From Myxococcales bacterium (lineage in GTDB: Bacteria; Myxococcota; Myxococcia; Myxococcales; Myxococcaceae): a stretch of DNA of 14,158 nucleotides. The translations under genes and the position numbers were made by a program. The stretch is taken from the NCBI GenBank assembly GCA_003153055.1, contig PMBV01000469.1, positions 1-14,158 on the forward strand, given 5' to 3'. Below are positions 1 through 5,820 of this stretch, piece after piece. How positions within the stretch are numbered: position 1 is the first letter of the stretch; each line of letters begins with the position of its first letter. The notes beneath the pieces are model-generated. The model saw nothing but the letters and a program-made list of their open reading frames with translations, had not been told where the DNA came from and searched no databases.

Positions 1-99
1 CCATGCACGTCCTGCCGGAAAAGGGAATGCTCCCTTACACGGAGGTGGGGGGGCGGATCAAGTTGCTCGAGATGGATCATTGCCAAGAACCCCCCTTTC

Positions 100-123
100 G
101 AGGCATACGGGCGCCTCTTTTTC
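100..123 (+). terminator. Possible intrinsic terminator ahead of the first gene
   Basis: A 5-bp inverted repeat (GAGGC at 100-104, GCCTC at 113-117, 8-base loop) is followed at once by five T residues, the usual shape of a Rho-independent terminator on the plus strand. It lies about 35 bases before the gene at 159 and could end a transcript entering from the left of the window. The stem is short, so support is moderate. A second hairpin, AAGGGA/TCCCTT with a 4-base loop, lies further upstream at 21-36 but has no T tract. Confidence 0.3.
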
Positions 124-158
124 TTCGGACAAGCCGAACTCTCCAAGGGTCATCCGAC

Positions 159-554
159 ATGGGCAGCTTCAAGTCGTTCATCGAATCGAAGGGCATCACC
201 GCGGCGCAGGTCGCCACCACCTCGCGTCGCATCGAGGCGTACGACGAGACTTCCAGGACCCTGCTGGTGAAGCGCGCCAGCAAGCGTCGGGTGAAAGAGA
301 CGGCAGACAAGAAGTACGCCGAGCTCAATCTCGCCAAGCCGGCCACCGCGGGCCGCGGCATCTCGCAGCAGCAGGTCGAGGCTGCCATCGCCGACAAGGA
401 GCTGTCGCGAAAGGCCCGGGCCAAGATCCTCCGGGCGGTCAACGTCATCCTCACCAAGAAGAACGAGGCGGCGGCCGACATGAAGGGCCTGTTCGAGGGC
501 CTCAAGGCCCGCGTGGGCAAGAAGCCTCAGACCGCCGCCGACAAGAAGTCCTAA
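159..554 (+). CDS. Small basic protein of unknown function (131 aa)
   Basis: I do not recognise a characterised family. The protein is rich in lysine, arginine and alanine and looks soluble: no signal peptide or membrane segment is visible. It reads as several short amphipathic helices and ends in a lysine-rich tail (AADKKS). Residues 30-60 are strongly basic, and residues 70-112 look like a helical hairpin. The start is the ATG at 159 (MGSFKSF), because the upstream in-frame stretch from position 3 is not protein-like and crosses the terminator-like hairpin; a weak purine-rich CAAGGG lies upstream. The gene is monocistronic here and faces the hemerythrin gene across a strong hairpin. A nucleic-acid-associated role would fit the charge, but that is speculation. 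I am confident it is coding and not confident of any function. Confidence 0.75.
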   Translation: MGSFKSFIESKGITAAQVATTSRRIEAYDETSRTLLVKRASKRRVKETADKKYAELNLAKPATAGRGISQQQVEAAIADKELSRKARAKILRAVNVILTKKNEAAADMKGLFEGLKARVGKKPQTAADKKS

Positions 555-571
555 GACGTCTCGAGCCCCAT

Positions 572-603
572 GGCCGGCGGGCGAGCTGTTCCTCGCCCCG
601 GCC
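572..603. terminator. Hairpin between convergent genes
   Basis: GGGCGAG at 579-585 pairs perfectly with CTCGCCC at 592-598 around a 6-base loop. Outer GGCC blocks at 572-575 and 600-603 can extend the stem past a small bulge. It sits exactly between two convergent stop codons (554 and 620), which suits a bidirectional terminator. There is no T tract on either side, so termination would rest on the stem or on Rho. Confidence 0.45.
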
Positions 604-619
604 CGTGGTGTACCTCAGG

Positions 620-1039
620 TCAGGCGACCTTCTTGGTCTTCTGCGCCTTGAGGAACTCTCCCAGCGCCTTGTCGCTCGCCTGAATGTGCTTGAGCAGCCA
701 GTCGCGGAGAAAAGCCATCACCTCCATGCTGAGCACGGCGTGGTTGCCGGCCTTGTACTTGGCCTGAACGTCGAGCACCTGCTTGGTCAGGTTGGCGTGC
801 TCCTTGATGTGCTCGGGAGCCTTCGGGTAGCGGTGCTTGGCCATCTCCACCTCCTCCCGACCGAAGTGTGTCTTGGTGTATGAGATGAGACCGTCGAGCA
901 CCTTGCCGAGGGCCTCCTTGCCGCGGGCCGCCTTCACCGCGTCGTGGAGCTCGTTCACCAGGCCGACGAGGTGCTTGTGGTCTGAGTCGATCGCTTCCAC
1001 GCCTACCGACAGTTTGTCGTTCCACTCCATCAATGGCAT
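620..1039 (-). CDS. Bacteriohemerythrin
   Basis: This is a single-domain, cytosolic, O2-binding hemerythrin of 139 residues, the normal size for the bacterial family. All expected di-iron ligands are visible: H21 (DSDHKHL), H58 and E62 (HFGREE), H77 and H81 (HIKEH), and H118 and D123 (HIQASD). Such proteins bind O2 reversibly and serve in oxygen sensing, delivery or storage. The start codon lies inside the 3' end of the chemoreceptor-like gene (10-base overlap), preceded by a good AGAAGGAG ribosome site, so the two are probably co-transcribed and translationally coupled. That pairing favours a sensory role over bulk O2 storage, which is inference. The C-terminus ends in a short lysine-rich tail (KAQKTKKVA). 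The family assignment is very secure. Confidence 0.93.
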   Translation of the reverse strand: MPLMEWNDKLSVGVEAIDSDHKHLVGLVNELHDAVKAARGKEALGKVLDGLISYTKTHFGREEVEMAKHRYPKAPEHIKEHANLTKQVLDVQAKYKAGNHAVLSMEVMAFLRDWLLKHIQASDKALGEFLKAQKTKKVA

Positions 1040-1707
1040 GACGTTTCTCCTTCTTCTGGGGATGACTGCACTTCGAGAGGTTGCGAGGGCAACTGGCTGG
1101 GCGCGGCGCGGCTGAGGGCCTCGGCGATGGAGTCGACGCCGGAGGCCGCCTCGTCGACGTACTTGGCCGCCGCGACCGCCACCTGAGATTGCTCCTGGAG
1201 CTGATCAACCATGCCACGGGTGACCGACCGCACGGCCTCAATGGAGCCATTGAGCTCGACGCCCTGGCCAGTGGCGTGTTCGGCCGCCACCAAGATGCCC
1301 GAAAGCGCCGTGCGGATCTCTCCGGTGGCCTCGTTGGTCTGCTTGGCGAGCTCCTTCACCGAGCTCGCCACCACCTTGAAGCCGCGGCCGGCCTCACCTG
1401 CCCGCGCCGCCTCGAGCGTAGCGTTGAGCGACAGCACCCGCGTCTGCATCGCGATGTGCTCGATGAGCTGGAGCACTCCATCGACCTTCCGGGCCAGGGC
1501 CACCAGGCTCCCCATCTCGGAGCCGAGGGTCTTCGAAGAGTGGTGCACCTTCTCGATGGCGCGCTCGAAGCCGGTGAGCTCGCCAACGACGTGCCCGAGC
1601 GAATCGGAGACGCCGGTCATCATGCCCGAGACCATGCGCACCGAGAGCCCCACGTCTTCGGCCTTCTGCCGGAGCAATTCGATGGGGTTGTGCGATTCCT
1701 CTTCCAC
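1030..1707 (-). CDS. Soluble methyl-accepting-chemotaxis-type signalling protein
   Basis: The protein has 225 residues and consists almost entirely of an MCP signalling coiled coil. The hairpin tip that contacts CheA/CheW in chemoreceptors spans about residues 84-131 and contains the hallmark LNATLEAARAGE and GRGFKVVA segments. There is no transmembrane helix, signal peptide, HAMP or ligand-binding domain, so it is a cytoplasmic transducer lacking its own sensor, and it is shorter than typical chemoreceptors. The GTG start at 1707 is preceded by GGGAGA. Its stop overlaps the start of the hemerythrin gene by 10 bases, so hemerythrin is the obvious candidate sensor partner (inference). The last 25 residues are Pro/Ser/Glu-rich and probably disordered. 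Output could be chemotaxis or one of the chemosensory-like pathways common in myxobacteria; nothing here says which. Confidence 0.88.
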   Translation of the reverse strand: MEEESHNPIELLRQKAEDVGLSVRMVSGMMTGVSDSLGHVVGELTGFERAIEKVHHSSKTLGSEMGSLVALARKVDGVLQLIEHIAMQTRVLSLNATLEAARAGEAGRGFKVVASSVKELAKQTNEATGEIRTALSGILVAAEHATGQGVELNGSIEAVRSVTRGMVDQLQEQSQVAVAAAKYVDEAASGVDSIAEALSRAAPSQLPSQPLEVQSSPEEGETSCH

Positions 1708-1708
1708 G

Positions 1709-1867
1709 TCACGTGTCTCCCTGCTTCCGAATGGTTAACGGCAGGTGGTGGACGACCGCCATCGCCGTGCGCGCCAGACCCTTGACACCGAGGGGCCACG
1801 ATTCGCGGAGCTGGCGGAACGACGGAGGCGAGGTGGGGTCAGCCGCGAGCGCCGAGGCGATCACCAC
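1709..1867 (-). CDS. Possible small ORF (about 52 aa) ahead of the chemoreceptor gene
   Basis: The minus strand is open from a GTG at 1867 (or 1864) to a TGA at 1709-1711, ending one base before the GTG of the chemoreceptor-like gene. Codon third positions are strongly G/C, as in real genes of this genome, and the translation looks protein-like (e.g. FRQLRESWPLGVKG, TAMAVVHHLPL). No ribosome site precedes the GTG codons, and there is no in-frame ATG upstream before the reading becomes implausible. It may be a genuine leader gene coupled to the chemoreceptor gene, the remnant of a longer gene, or chance. No family is recognised. The rest of 1868-1978 holds only the ribosome site and presumed promoter of the adenosyltransferase gene. 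Confidence 0.27.
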   Translation of the reverse strand: MVIASALAADPTSPPSFRQLRESWPLGVKGLARTAMAVVHHLPLTIRKQGDT

Positions 1868-1978
1868 CCGGCCGTTTGAATCATCGAAGCTGACAGGGAA
1901 ACCAATGGAACGTTTCGACTGGCGTTCCCGGCCGGCCGGTAGACCTCGGGCGACCCGAGGAGCTAGAGGAGACCGGAG

Positions 1979-2527
1979 ATGAAAATCTACACGAAGACCG
2001 GAGACGGAGGAGAGACGGCCCTCTTCGGCGGAGGTCGGGTGGGGAAAGACGACCCCCGTGTCGAGGCCTACGGTGAGATCGACGAGCTCAACGCGCTCCT
2101 GGGGGTGGCTCGGGCCGAAGGCGTGGGCGAGCTCGATCTCTTGCTCAAGGGGCTCCAGGAACAGCTGTTCGCGCTGGGAGCGATCCTCGCCACGCCGGCG
2201 GGCACCAAGGCGGCCAAGGCCGTGCCTCCTCTGAAGGCCGAGTGGGTGACGGCCATGGAGCGCGCCATCGATGACTTCGACGCCGAGCTGCCGCCCTTGA
2301 CCAGCTTCGTTCTCCCCGGAGGCACCAAGGCCTCGGCGTACCTCCACCTCGCCCGCACCGTGTGCCGTCGAGCCGAGCGGCGGGTGGTGCCGCTGGTTCG
2401 GGCCGACAAGGTCGAGCCGTCGGTGGTGGTCTACTTGAATCGCCTGTCTGACCTGCTGTTCACCGTCGCCCGCGTCGCCAACCACCGGGGCATGGTGGGA
2501 GACGTTCCGTGGGTCCCGGAGAGCTGA
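1979..2527 (+). CDS. pduO: PduO-type cob(I)alamin adenosyltransferase
   Basis: This enzyme transfers the 5'-deoxyadenosyl group of ATP to cob(I)alamin or cob(I)yrinic acid diamide, making the AdoCbl used by B12 enzymes such as methylmalonyl-CoA mutase. At 182 residues it has normal family length. Visible signatures are the N-terminal ATP-binding TKTGDGGET (5-13), the YGEIDELNALLG helix (31-42), the FVLPGG turn (110-115), the ARTVCRRAERR helix (125-135) and NRLSDLLF (154-161). The ATG at 1979 has AGAGGAG upstream. The last 19 bases overlap the start of queG, so the two form an operon, and QueG also needs cobalamin. No B12-box sequence (GCCACTG) is seen in the roughly 270 bases upstream, so a cobalamin riboswitch is not supported. 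Assignment to the PduO family, as opposed to CobA or EutT, is secure; the symbol is a family name. Confidence 0.93.
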   Translation: MKIYTKTGDGGETALFGGGRVGKDDPRVEAYGEIDELNALLGVARAEGVGELDLLLKGLQEQLFALGAILATPAGTKAAKAVPPLKAEWVTAMERAIDDFDAELPPLTSFVLPGGTKASAYLHLARTVCRRAERRVVPLVRADKVEPSVVVYLNRLSDLLFTVARVANHRGMVGDVPWVPES

Positions 2528-3552
2528 GGGCGAGCGCGGCGCGACGACTCGAGGGCCGCGAGCTCGTGGCGATGGCCACCGAGGCCGGCTTCGACCTCAT
2601 CGGCTTCGCGCCGGCGCGGCCGCTCCCTCGCCAGGCGCTGGTCGACTGGCTCGCGGCGGGGCACCACGCGGACCTCGGGTGGATGGCCGCGCACCTCGAA
2701 GAGCGCCTCGACGTCACTCGCCTGTTCCCCCCGGCCCGCACGGTGATGGCGCTGGCCTGCAACTACTGGAAGGGAGGCCTCGACGACTCACCCGTCGCCC
2801 GCTACGCCCGCGGCCGCGACTACCACGCCACCTTGAAGGATCGACTCCGCGCCCTGAGGCGACGGCTGCGTGAACGATGGCCTGGGCTCGAGGACTACGG
2901 CTCGGTCGACGCCAACCCGGTGATGGAGAAGGTGTGGGCGGCGCTCGCTGGGCTGGGTGCCATCGGCAAGAACTCGTGCCTCATCACGCCGACGTTCGGC
3001 AGCTGGGTGGTGCTGGCGGTGCTGATTCTCGACGCCGAAGTCGACGCGCCCCCCGCCCCGGCCATGGCCGTCTGCGGGCGGTGCCGGCGCTGCATCGACG
3101 CCTGCCCGACTCAGGCCATCGTCAGCGACGGTGTCGTCGACGCCCGGCGATGTCTGTCTTACCAGACCATCGAGAATGAACAGGCCGTGCCCATGGACCT
3201 CCGCCCGGCGATGGCCAACATCGTCTTCGGGTGCGACGTCTGCGAGACGGTGTGCCCCCACAACCAGCGAGCCGTGCCGGCCTCGGCGCGCTTCGAGCCT
3301 CGCCCCATCGCCTCGCTCACCGCGCGAGCCCTGGCTGCGATGAGCCCTCGAGACTGGGCCGCCCTCGCGCCCGGCACCGCCCTGATGCGCGCCGGCTACG
3401 AGGGGGTGCGGCGCAACGCGGCCTACGCTCTGGGCGCCAGTCGCGACCTCGAGGCGCGCGACCTCTTGCGCGAGCTCGCCATGGCGCCGGAGCCGACCGT
3501 GCGGGAGGCAGCCGAGTGGGCCCTCGCCCAGCTCGAGCTCACTCCCACTTGA
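2509..3552 (+). CDS. queG: Epoxyqueuosine reductase QueG
   Basis: QueG carries out the last step of queuosine biosynthesis, reducing epoxyqueuosine in the anticodon of tRNAs for Asp, Asn, His and Tyr. It is cytosolic and uses cobalamin and two [4Fe-4S] clusters. The 347 residues show the N-terminal cobalamin-binding region with ARYARGRDYH (97-106), the catalytic aspartate in SVDANPVMEK (D134), ferredoxin cysteines C189, C192, C195 and C199, the second set C242, C245 and C249, and a C-terminal HEAT-like helical repeat from about residue 293 that contacts tRNA. The GTG start at 2509 lies inside the adenosyltransferase gene with GGGAG seven bases upstream, implying translational coupling. The 3' end overlaps the convergent DUF2378 gene by 14 bases. 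All key residues look intact, so I expect it to be active. Confidence 0.95.
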   Translation: MGPGELRASAARRLEGRELVAMATEAGFDLIGFAPARPLPRQALVDWLAAGHHADLGWMAAHLEERLDVTRLFPPARTVMALACNYWKGGLDDSPVARYARGRDYHATLKDRLRALRRRLRERWPGLEDYGSVDANPVMEKVWAALAGLGAIGKNSCLITPTFGSWVVLAVLILDAEVDAPPAPAMAVCGRCRRCIDACPTQAIVSDGVVDARRCLSYQTIENEQAVPMDLRPAMANIVFGCDVCETVCPHNQRAVPASARFEPRPIASLTARALAAMSPRDWAALAPGTALMRAGYEGVRRNAAYALGASRDLEARDLLRELAMAPEPTVREAAEWALAQLELTPT

Positions 3553-4120
3553 TGCGGTAGAGCGCGTCAGGTTTGGGGTGGGCCTCGAGGGTGACGACGC
3601 CCTTGAGCCCGAGAAATTCGAGGCCGCCTTGGAGCAGGCCCACCCAGTACGTCGGCAGCCCATCGACGTCGCTGATGGTGAGAAGCACTTCCTTGGGGCC
3701 GACGAAGGTCGACGAGGAGCGGGTGTAGTTGTCGCTCGTGCGGAAGGCCCGGTCGAGCCTCGAGAGGGTCCGATGCGGGCCGATGATCTTGAGGAAAGTG
3801 GCCGCCGCCTTCCCCAAGAGCGTGTGCTGCCAACCCCGAATGAAGTGGAGGCCGAGGAGGCGGAACCGCTCGCCCTCGGGAGCAGCGGGCCAGATGTCCT
3901 CCGCGATGACGCTGAAGATGCGCGGCATCAGCTCGGCGGGAATGGCAGGAGGCATTCGGTGAACGTCAAGCCCGAGGGCCAGGAGCTTTCGCCGAGTGTG
4001 CTCGGTCACCATCGACCCAAGCCCGTTGAGCAACCCTTCTATGGAAGTGGGGAACGCGAGCCTGGGCTCATTTGGAGCCCCCCCCTTCCCCAACACCTCT
4101 GGCGCGTGCACAATGATCAC
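3539..4120 (-). CDS. TIGR02265/DUF2378 family protein (myxobacterial)
   Basis: The function is unknown. This is a family of roughly 180-200-residue cytosolic proteins with many paralogues in Myxococcus and relatives. The match rests on remembered family features: the opening FPTSIEGLLNGLG (23-35), the middle GLHFIRGWQHTLLGK (90-104), the FRTSDNYT block (126-133) and the closing ALYRIKW (186-192). The open frame extends back to 4276, but those codons are rich in A/T at third positions and unlike the family, so I prefer the GTG at 4120 (193 aa); the GTG at 4111 is an alternative, and neither has a strong ribosome site. The gene is divergent from the PAS gene and convergent with queG. Some family members carry N-terminal signalling domains; this one does not. 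The family call is fairly secure and the start is uncertain. Confidence 0.82.
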   Translation of the reverse strand: MIIVHAPEVLGKGGAPNEPRLAFPTSIEGLLNGLGSMVTEHTRRKLLALGLDVHRMPPAIPAELMPRIFSVIAEDIWPAAPEGERFRLLGLHFIRGWQHTLLGKAAATFLKIIGPHRTLSRLDRAFRTSDNYTRSSSTFVGPKEVLLTISDVDGLPTYWVGLLQGGLEFLGLKGVVTLEAHPKPDALYRIKWE

Positions 4121-4181
4121 GGTAGCGCAGCTTGCGCTCCCAACACGCAAACAAGTTGGCGGAAGGTCACTGGCCTGGGTT

Positions 4182-4209
4182 GGTGGACACCCGGTGGACG
4201 GTCCGGACC
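4182..4209. promoter_or_regulatory. Operator-like repeats in a divergent intergenic region
   Basis: Two copies of GGTGGAC (4182-4188 and 4193-4199) lie 11 bases apart, about one helical turn. They are followed directly by the perfect 10-base palindrome GGTCCGGACC (4200-4209). The cluster sits in the 179-base gap between the divergent DUF2378 and PAS genes, where a shared regulator could bind. No convincing -35/-10 pair was found nearby, and GC-rich DNA makes short repeats common, so support is weak. Confidence 0.22.
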
Positions 4210-4287
4210 CATGTTCTTCAGACGCAAAGTCGCAGAAGTACGAAGCTTTAGATGTAGGTAGACGTCTTGCATTCAAGGCGTGCCACC

Positions 4288-4295
4288 GGGGGAGG
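4288..4295 (+). promoter_or_regulatory. Ribosome binding site fixing the PAS-protein start
   Basis: GGGGGAGG lies four bases before the ATG at 4300. It selects that ATG over the in-frame TTG at 4267, which has no ribosome site and would add an unlikely basic leader. Confidence 0.6.
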
Positions 4296-4299
4296 CATC

Positions 4300-4692
4300 A
4301 TGTCATCGACGTTGATCGCGACGCGAGACCGCGCTGTAGCGATGGCCCAGCGAGGCCAAGAAGTCCTGAACGAACAGCACCCCACAATGGCCTTCGAGGT
4401 CCACGCGAATGGCTGCATCATGACCGCCTCGGGCGCGGTGGAGCGGCTCACCGGGCGCCCCACGACCCAACTCGCTGGCCTGGCGATGGAGACGTTGCTT
4501 CCCATGGAGGAGCGCGGCCGTTTCGCCCAGCTCCTGGCAGACGCTGCCACTGCCAGCTCTGGAGTCGCTGGCTTCACCATCGTCAGGGGCGAAGACCGTG
4601 TCCCCTGCGAGGTGTGCTGGTGGGCCACTGATCGCGCCCCTGGAGAAGGCCGCCTGAGAGCGCTCTTCAGTGATTCGTCTGAGCACGGTTGA
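4300..4692 (+). CDS. Stand-alone PAS-domain protein
   Basis: This cytosolic protein of 130 residues is essentially one PAS fold. After a short N-terminal helix (residues 1-27), the strand FEVHANGCIMTAS (32-44) leads into the typical PAS helices AVERLTGRPTTQLAG (46-60), then a LLPMEERGRFAQLL segment (66-79), and the closing strands end in LRALFSD (119-125). PAS domains bind ligands or partners and pass signals on, but no kinase, GGDEF, STAS or DNA-binding output domain is attached. It must act through another protein or simply bind something. No heme or flavin ligand residue can be assigned by eye. The neighbours are the divergent DUF2378 gene and the downstream FabH-like gene 90 bases away, which may or may not be co-transcribed. 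The PAS call rests on fold pattern, so confidence is moderate to good. Confidence 0.75.
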   Translation: MSSTLIATRDRAVAMAQRGQEVLNEQHPTMAFEVHANGCIMTASGAVERLTGRPTTQLAGLAMETLLPMEERGRFAQLLADAATASSGVAGFTIVRGEDRVPCEVCWWATDRAPGEGRLRALFSDSSEHG

Positions 4693-4782
4693 CGCATCGC
4701 GCCATGCAGCTCACTCGAATTGACTTCTGAATGAGATCACTCAAGGAGTAGACCCCTTCGACTCTCGACGTGGGGAACCTGA

Positions 4783-5796
4783 GTGCTCTACCTGCACGCC
4801 ATAGGACATTTTCATCCTGAGAATATCGTCACCAACGCTTTCCTCGAATCCCTAGGAATCGAGACAAACGAGGCGTGGATTCTCGAACGCGTGGGCATTC
4901 GGACCCGGCACACGGTCCTGCCCCTCGACTACATCCGCCAGACCAAGAACAGAGATCCACGGCAGGCCATCGAAGCGGCGACGATGTCGAACGCCGAGAC
5001 TGGGGCCGAAGCCGGAAGGGTGGCCTTGGCGCGCGCCGGGCTCACCGTGGGCGACATCGGCCTGGTGTTGTCGGGCAGCTGCTCACCCGATGAGTGCATT
5101 CCCGCCGAAGCGAACCGGGTCGCAGAAGCGCTGGGAATCAACGCACCGGCGCTCGACCTCGCCTCGGCCTGCTCGAGCTTCGCCAGCCAGCTGTACTTCC
5201 TCGAGGCCATGCGCCCCGAGAAGCTGCCCGACTTCGTGATGGTGGTGAATCCAGAGAACTCCACCCGGGTGGTTGACTACGCGGATCGCTCGACCTGCGT
5301 GTTGTGGGGCGACTGCTCGACGGCAGCCATCCTCTCGCCTCGTGTCCCGGGGCCGTGGCGAGTGACCGAGACGTACCTCGGGGGCGACCCCTCGGGAGCC
5401 GAGAAGGTCAAGGTGCCCCGCTTCGGCCACTTCGTGCAGCACGGAGCCGAGGTGCAGAAGTTCGGCGTCAGGCGTGGTGTCGAGGTCTTCGAGGCCTTGC
5501 GGAACCGCTGGCTCGGGGGAGGCGAGGGCCGGGCACCGGAGGAGCTCACCTTCATCGGCCACCAGGCGAACCTGCGCATGCTCGAAGCCGTGACCCGACG
5601 CTGCGGCGTTCTCCCCGAGCGTCACTTGTTCAACATCGAGCGACGGGGCAACGTCGGCGCCGCCGGGGCACCCTCGGTGTTCTCGGAGCACTGGGGTCGG
5701 CCCGAGCTGGGCCAGGCCGTCGCCCTGTGCGTGGTGGGCTCGGGCCTCACCTGGGCTGGCTCACTGTTCGAGCGGGTCGAGACTCCCGGGGATTGA
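4783..5796 (+). CDS. 3-oxoacyl-ACP synthase III (FabH-like) family protein
   Basis: This is a decarboxylating or acyl-transferring condensing enzyme of the thiolase fold, 337 residues long as is normal for FabH. The triad is complete: C130 in SACSSF, H260 in FIGHQANLRM and N290 in RRGNVGAAG. FabH starts fatty-acid synthesis by joining acyl-CoA to malonyl-ACP; relatives make secondary metabolites, beta-lactone precursors or transfer acyl groups. The N-terminus (LYLHAIGHFHPEN) and the long DYIRQTKNRDPR insertion resemble a myxobacterial FabH-like subgroup I remember, not the housekeeping FabH. The GTG start at 4783 has GTGGGGA upstream. No acyl carrier protein, reductase or polyketide gene is adjacent, so the substrate cannot be inferred from context. 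Its stop lies 24 bases from that of convergent purF. Family certain; exact role open. Confidence 0.88.
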   Translation: MLYLHAIGHFHPENIVTNAFLESLGIETNEAWILERVGIRTRHTVLPLDYIRQTKNRDPRQAIEAATMSNAETGAEAGRVALARAGLTVGDIGLVLSGSCSPDECIPAEANRVAEALGINAPALDLASACSSFASQLYFLEAMRPEKLPDFVMVVNPENSTRVVDYADRSTCVLWGDCSTAAILSPRVPGPWRVTETYLGGDPSGAEKVKVPRFGHFVQHGAEVQKFGVRRGVEVFEALRNRWLGGGEGRAPEELTFIGHQANLRMLEAVTRRCGVLPERHLFNIERRGNVGAAGAPSVFSEHWGRPELGQAVALCVVGSGLTWAGSLFERVETPGD

Positions 5797-5820
5797 AACG
5801 AGCACCCGGGTCGGCCTCAC

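Noticed and set aside
3..158. N-terminal extension of the first gene from an ATG at position 3
   Set aside because: The added 52 residues are not protein-like and cross a terminator-shaped hairpin; the ATG at 159 begins the well-formed protein.
1708..1978. Cobalamin riboswitch or TTGACA promoter (1782-1787) upstream of the adenosyltransferase gene
   Set aside because: No B12-box sequence is seen, and no -10-like hexamer lies at normal spacing from TTGACA.
4121..4276. N-terminal extension of the DUF2378 protein from a TTG at 4276
   Set aside because: Codon third positions are A/T-rich, the peptide is unlike the family, and it would overlap the leader and ribosome site region of the divergent PAS gene.
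4720..4754. Promoter with TTGACT (4720-4725) and TAGACC (4749-4754) before the FabH-like gene
   Set aside because: The spacing is 23 bases, well outside the usual 16-18, and a hexamer match alone is common by chance.
5797..5820. Terminator hairpin between the FabH-like gene and purF
   Set aside because: Only a 5-bp stem (CCGGG/CCCGG) with a long loop and no T tract can be drawn, too weak to report.
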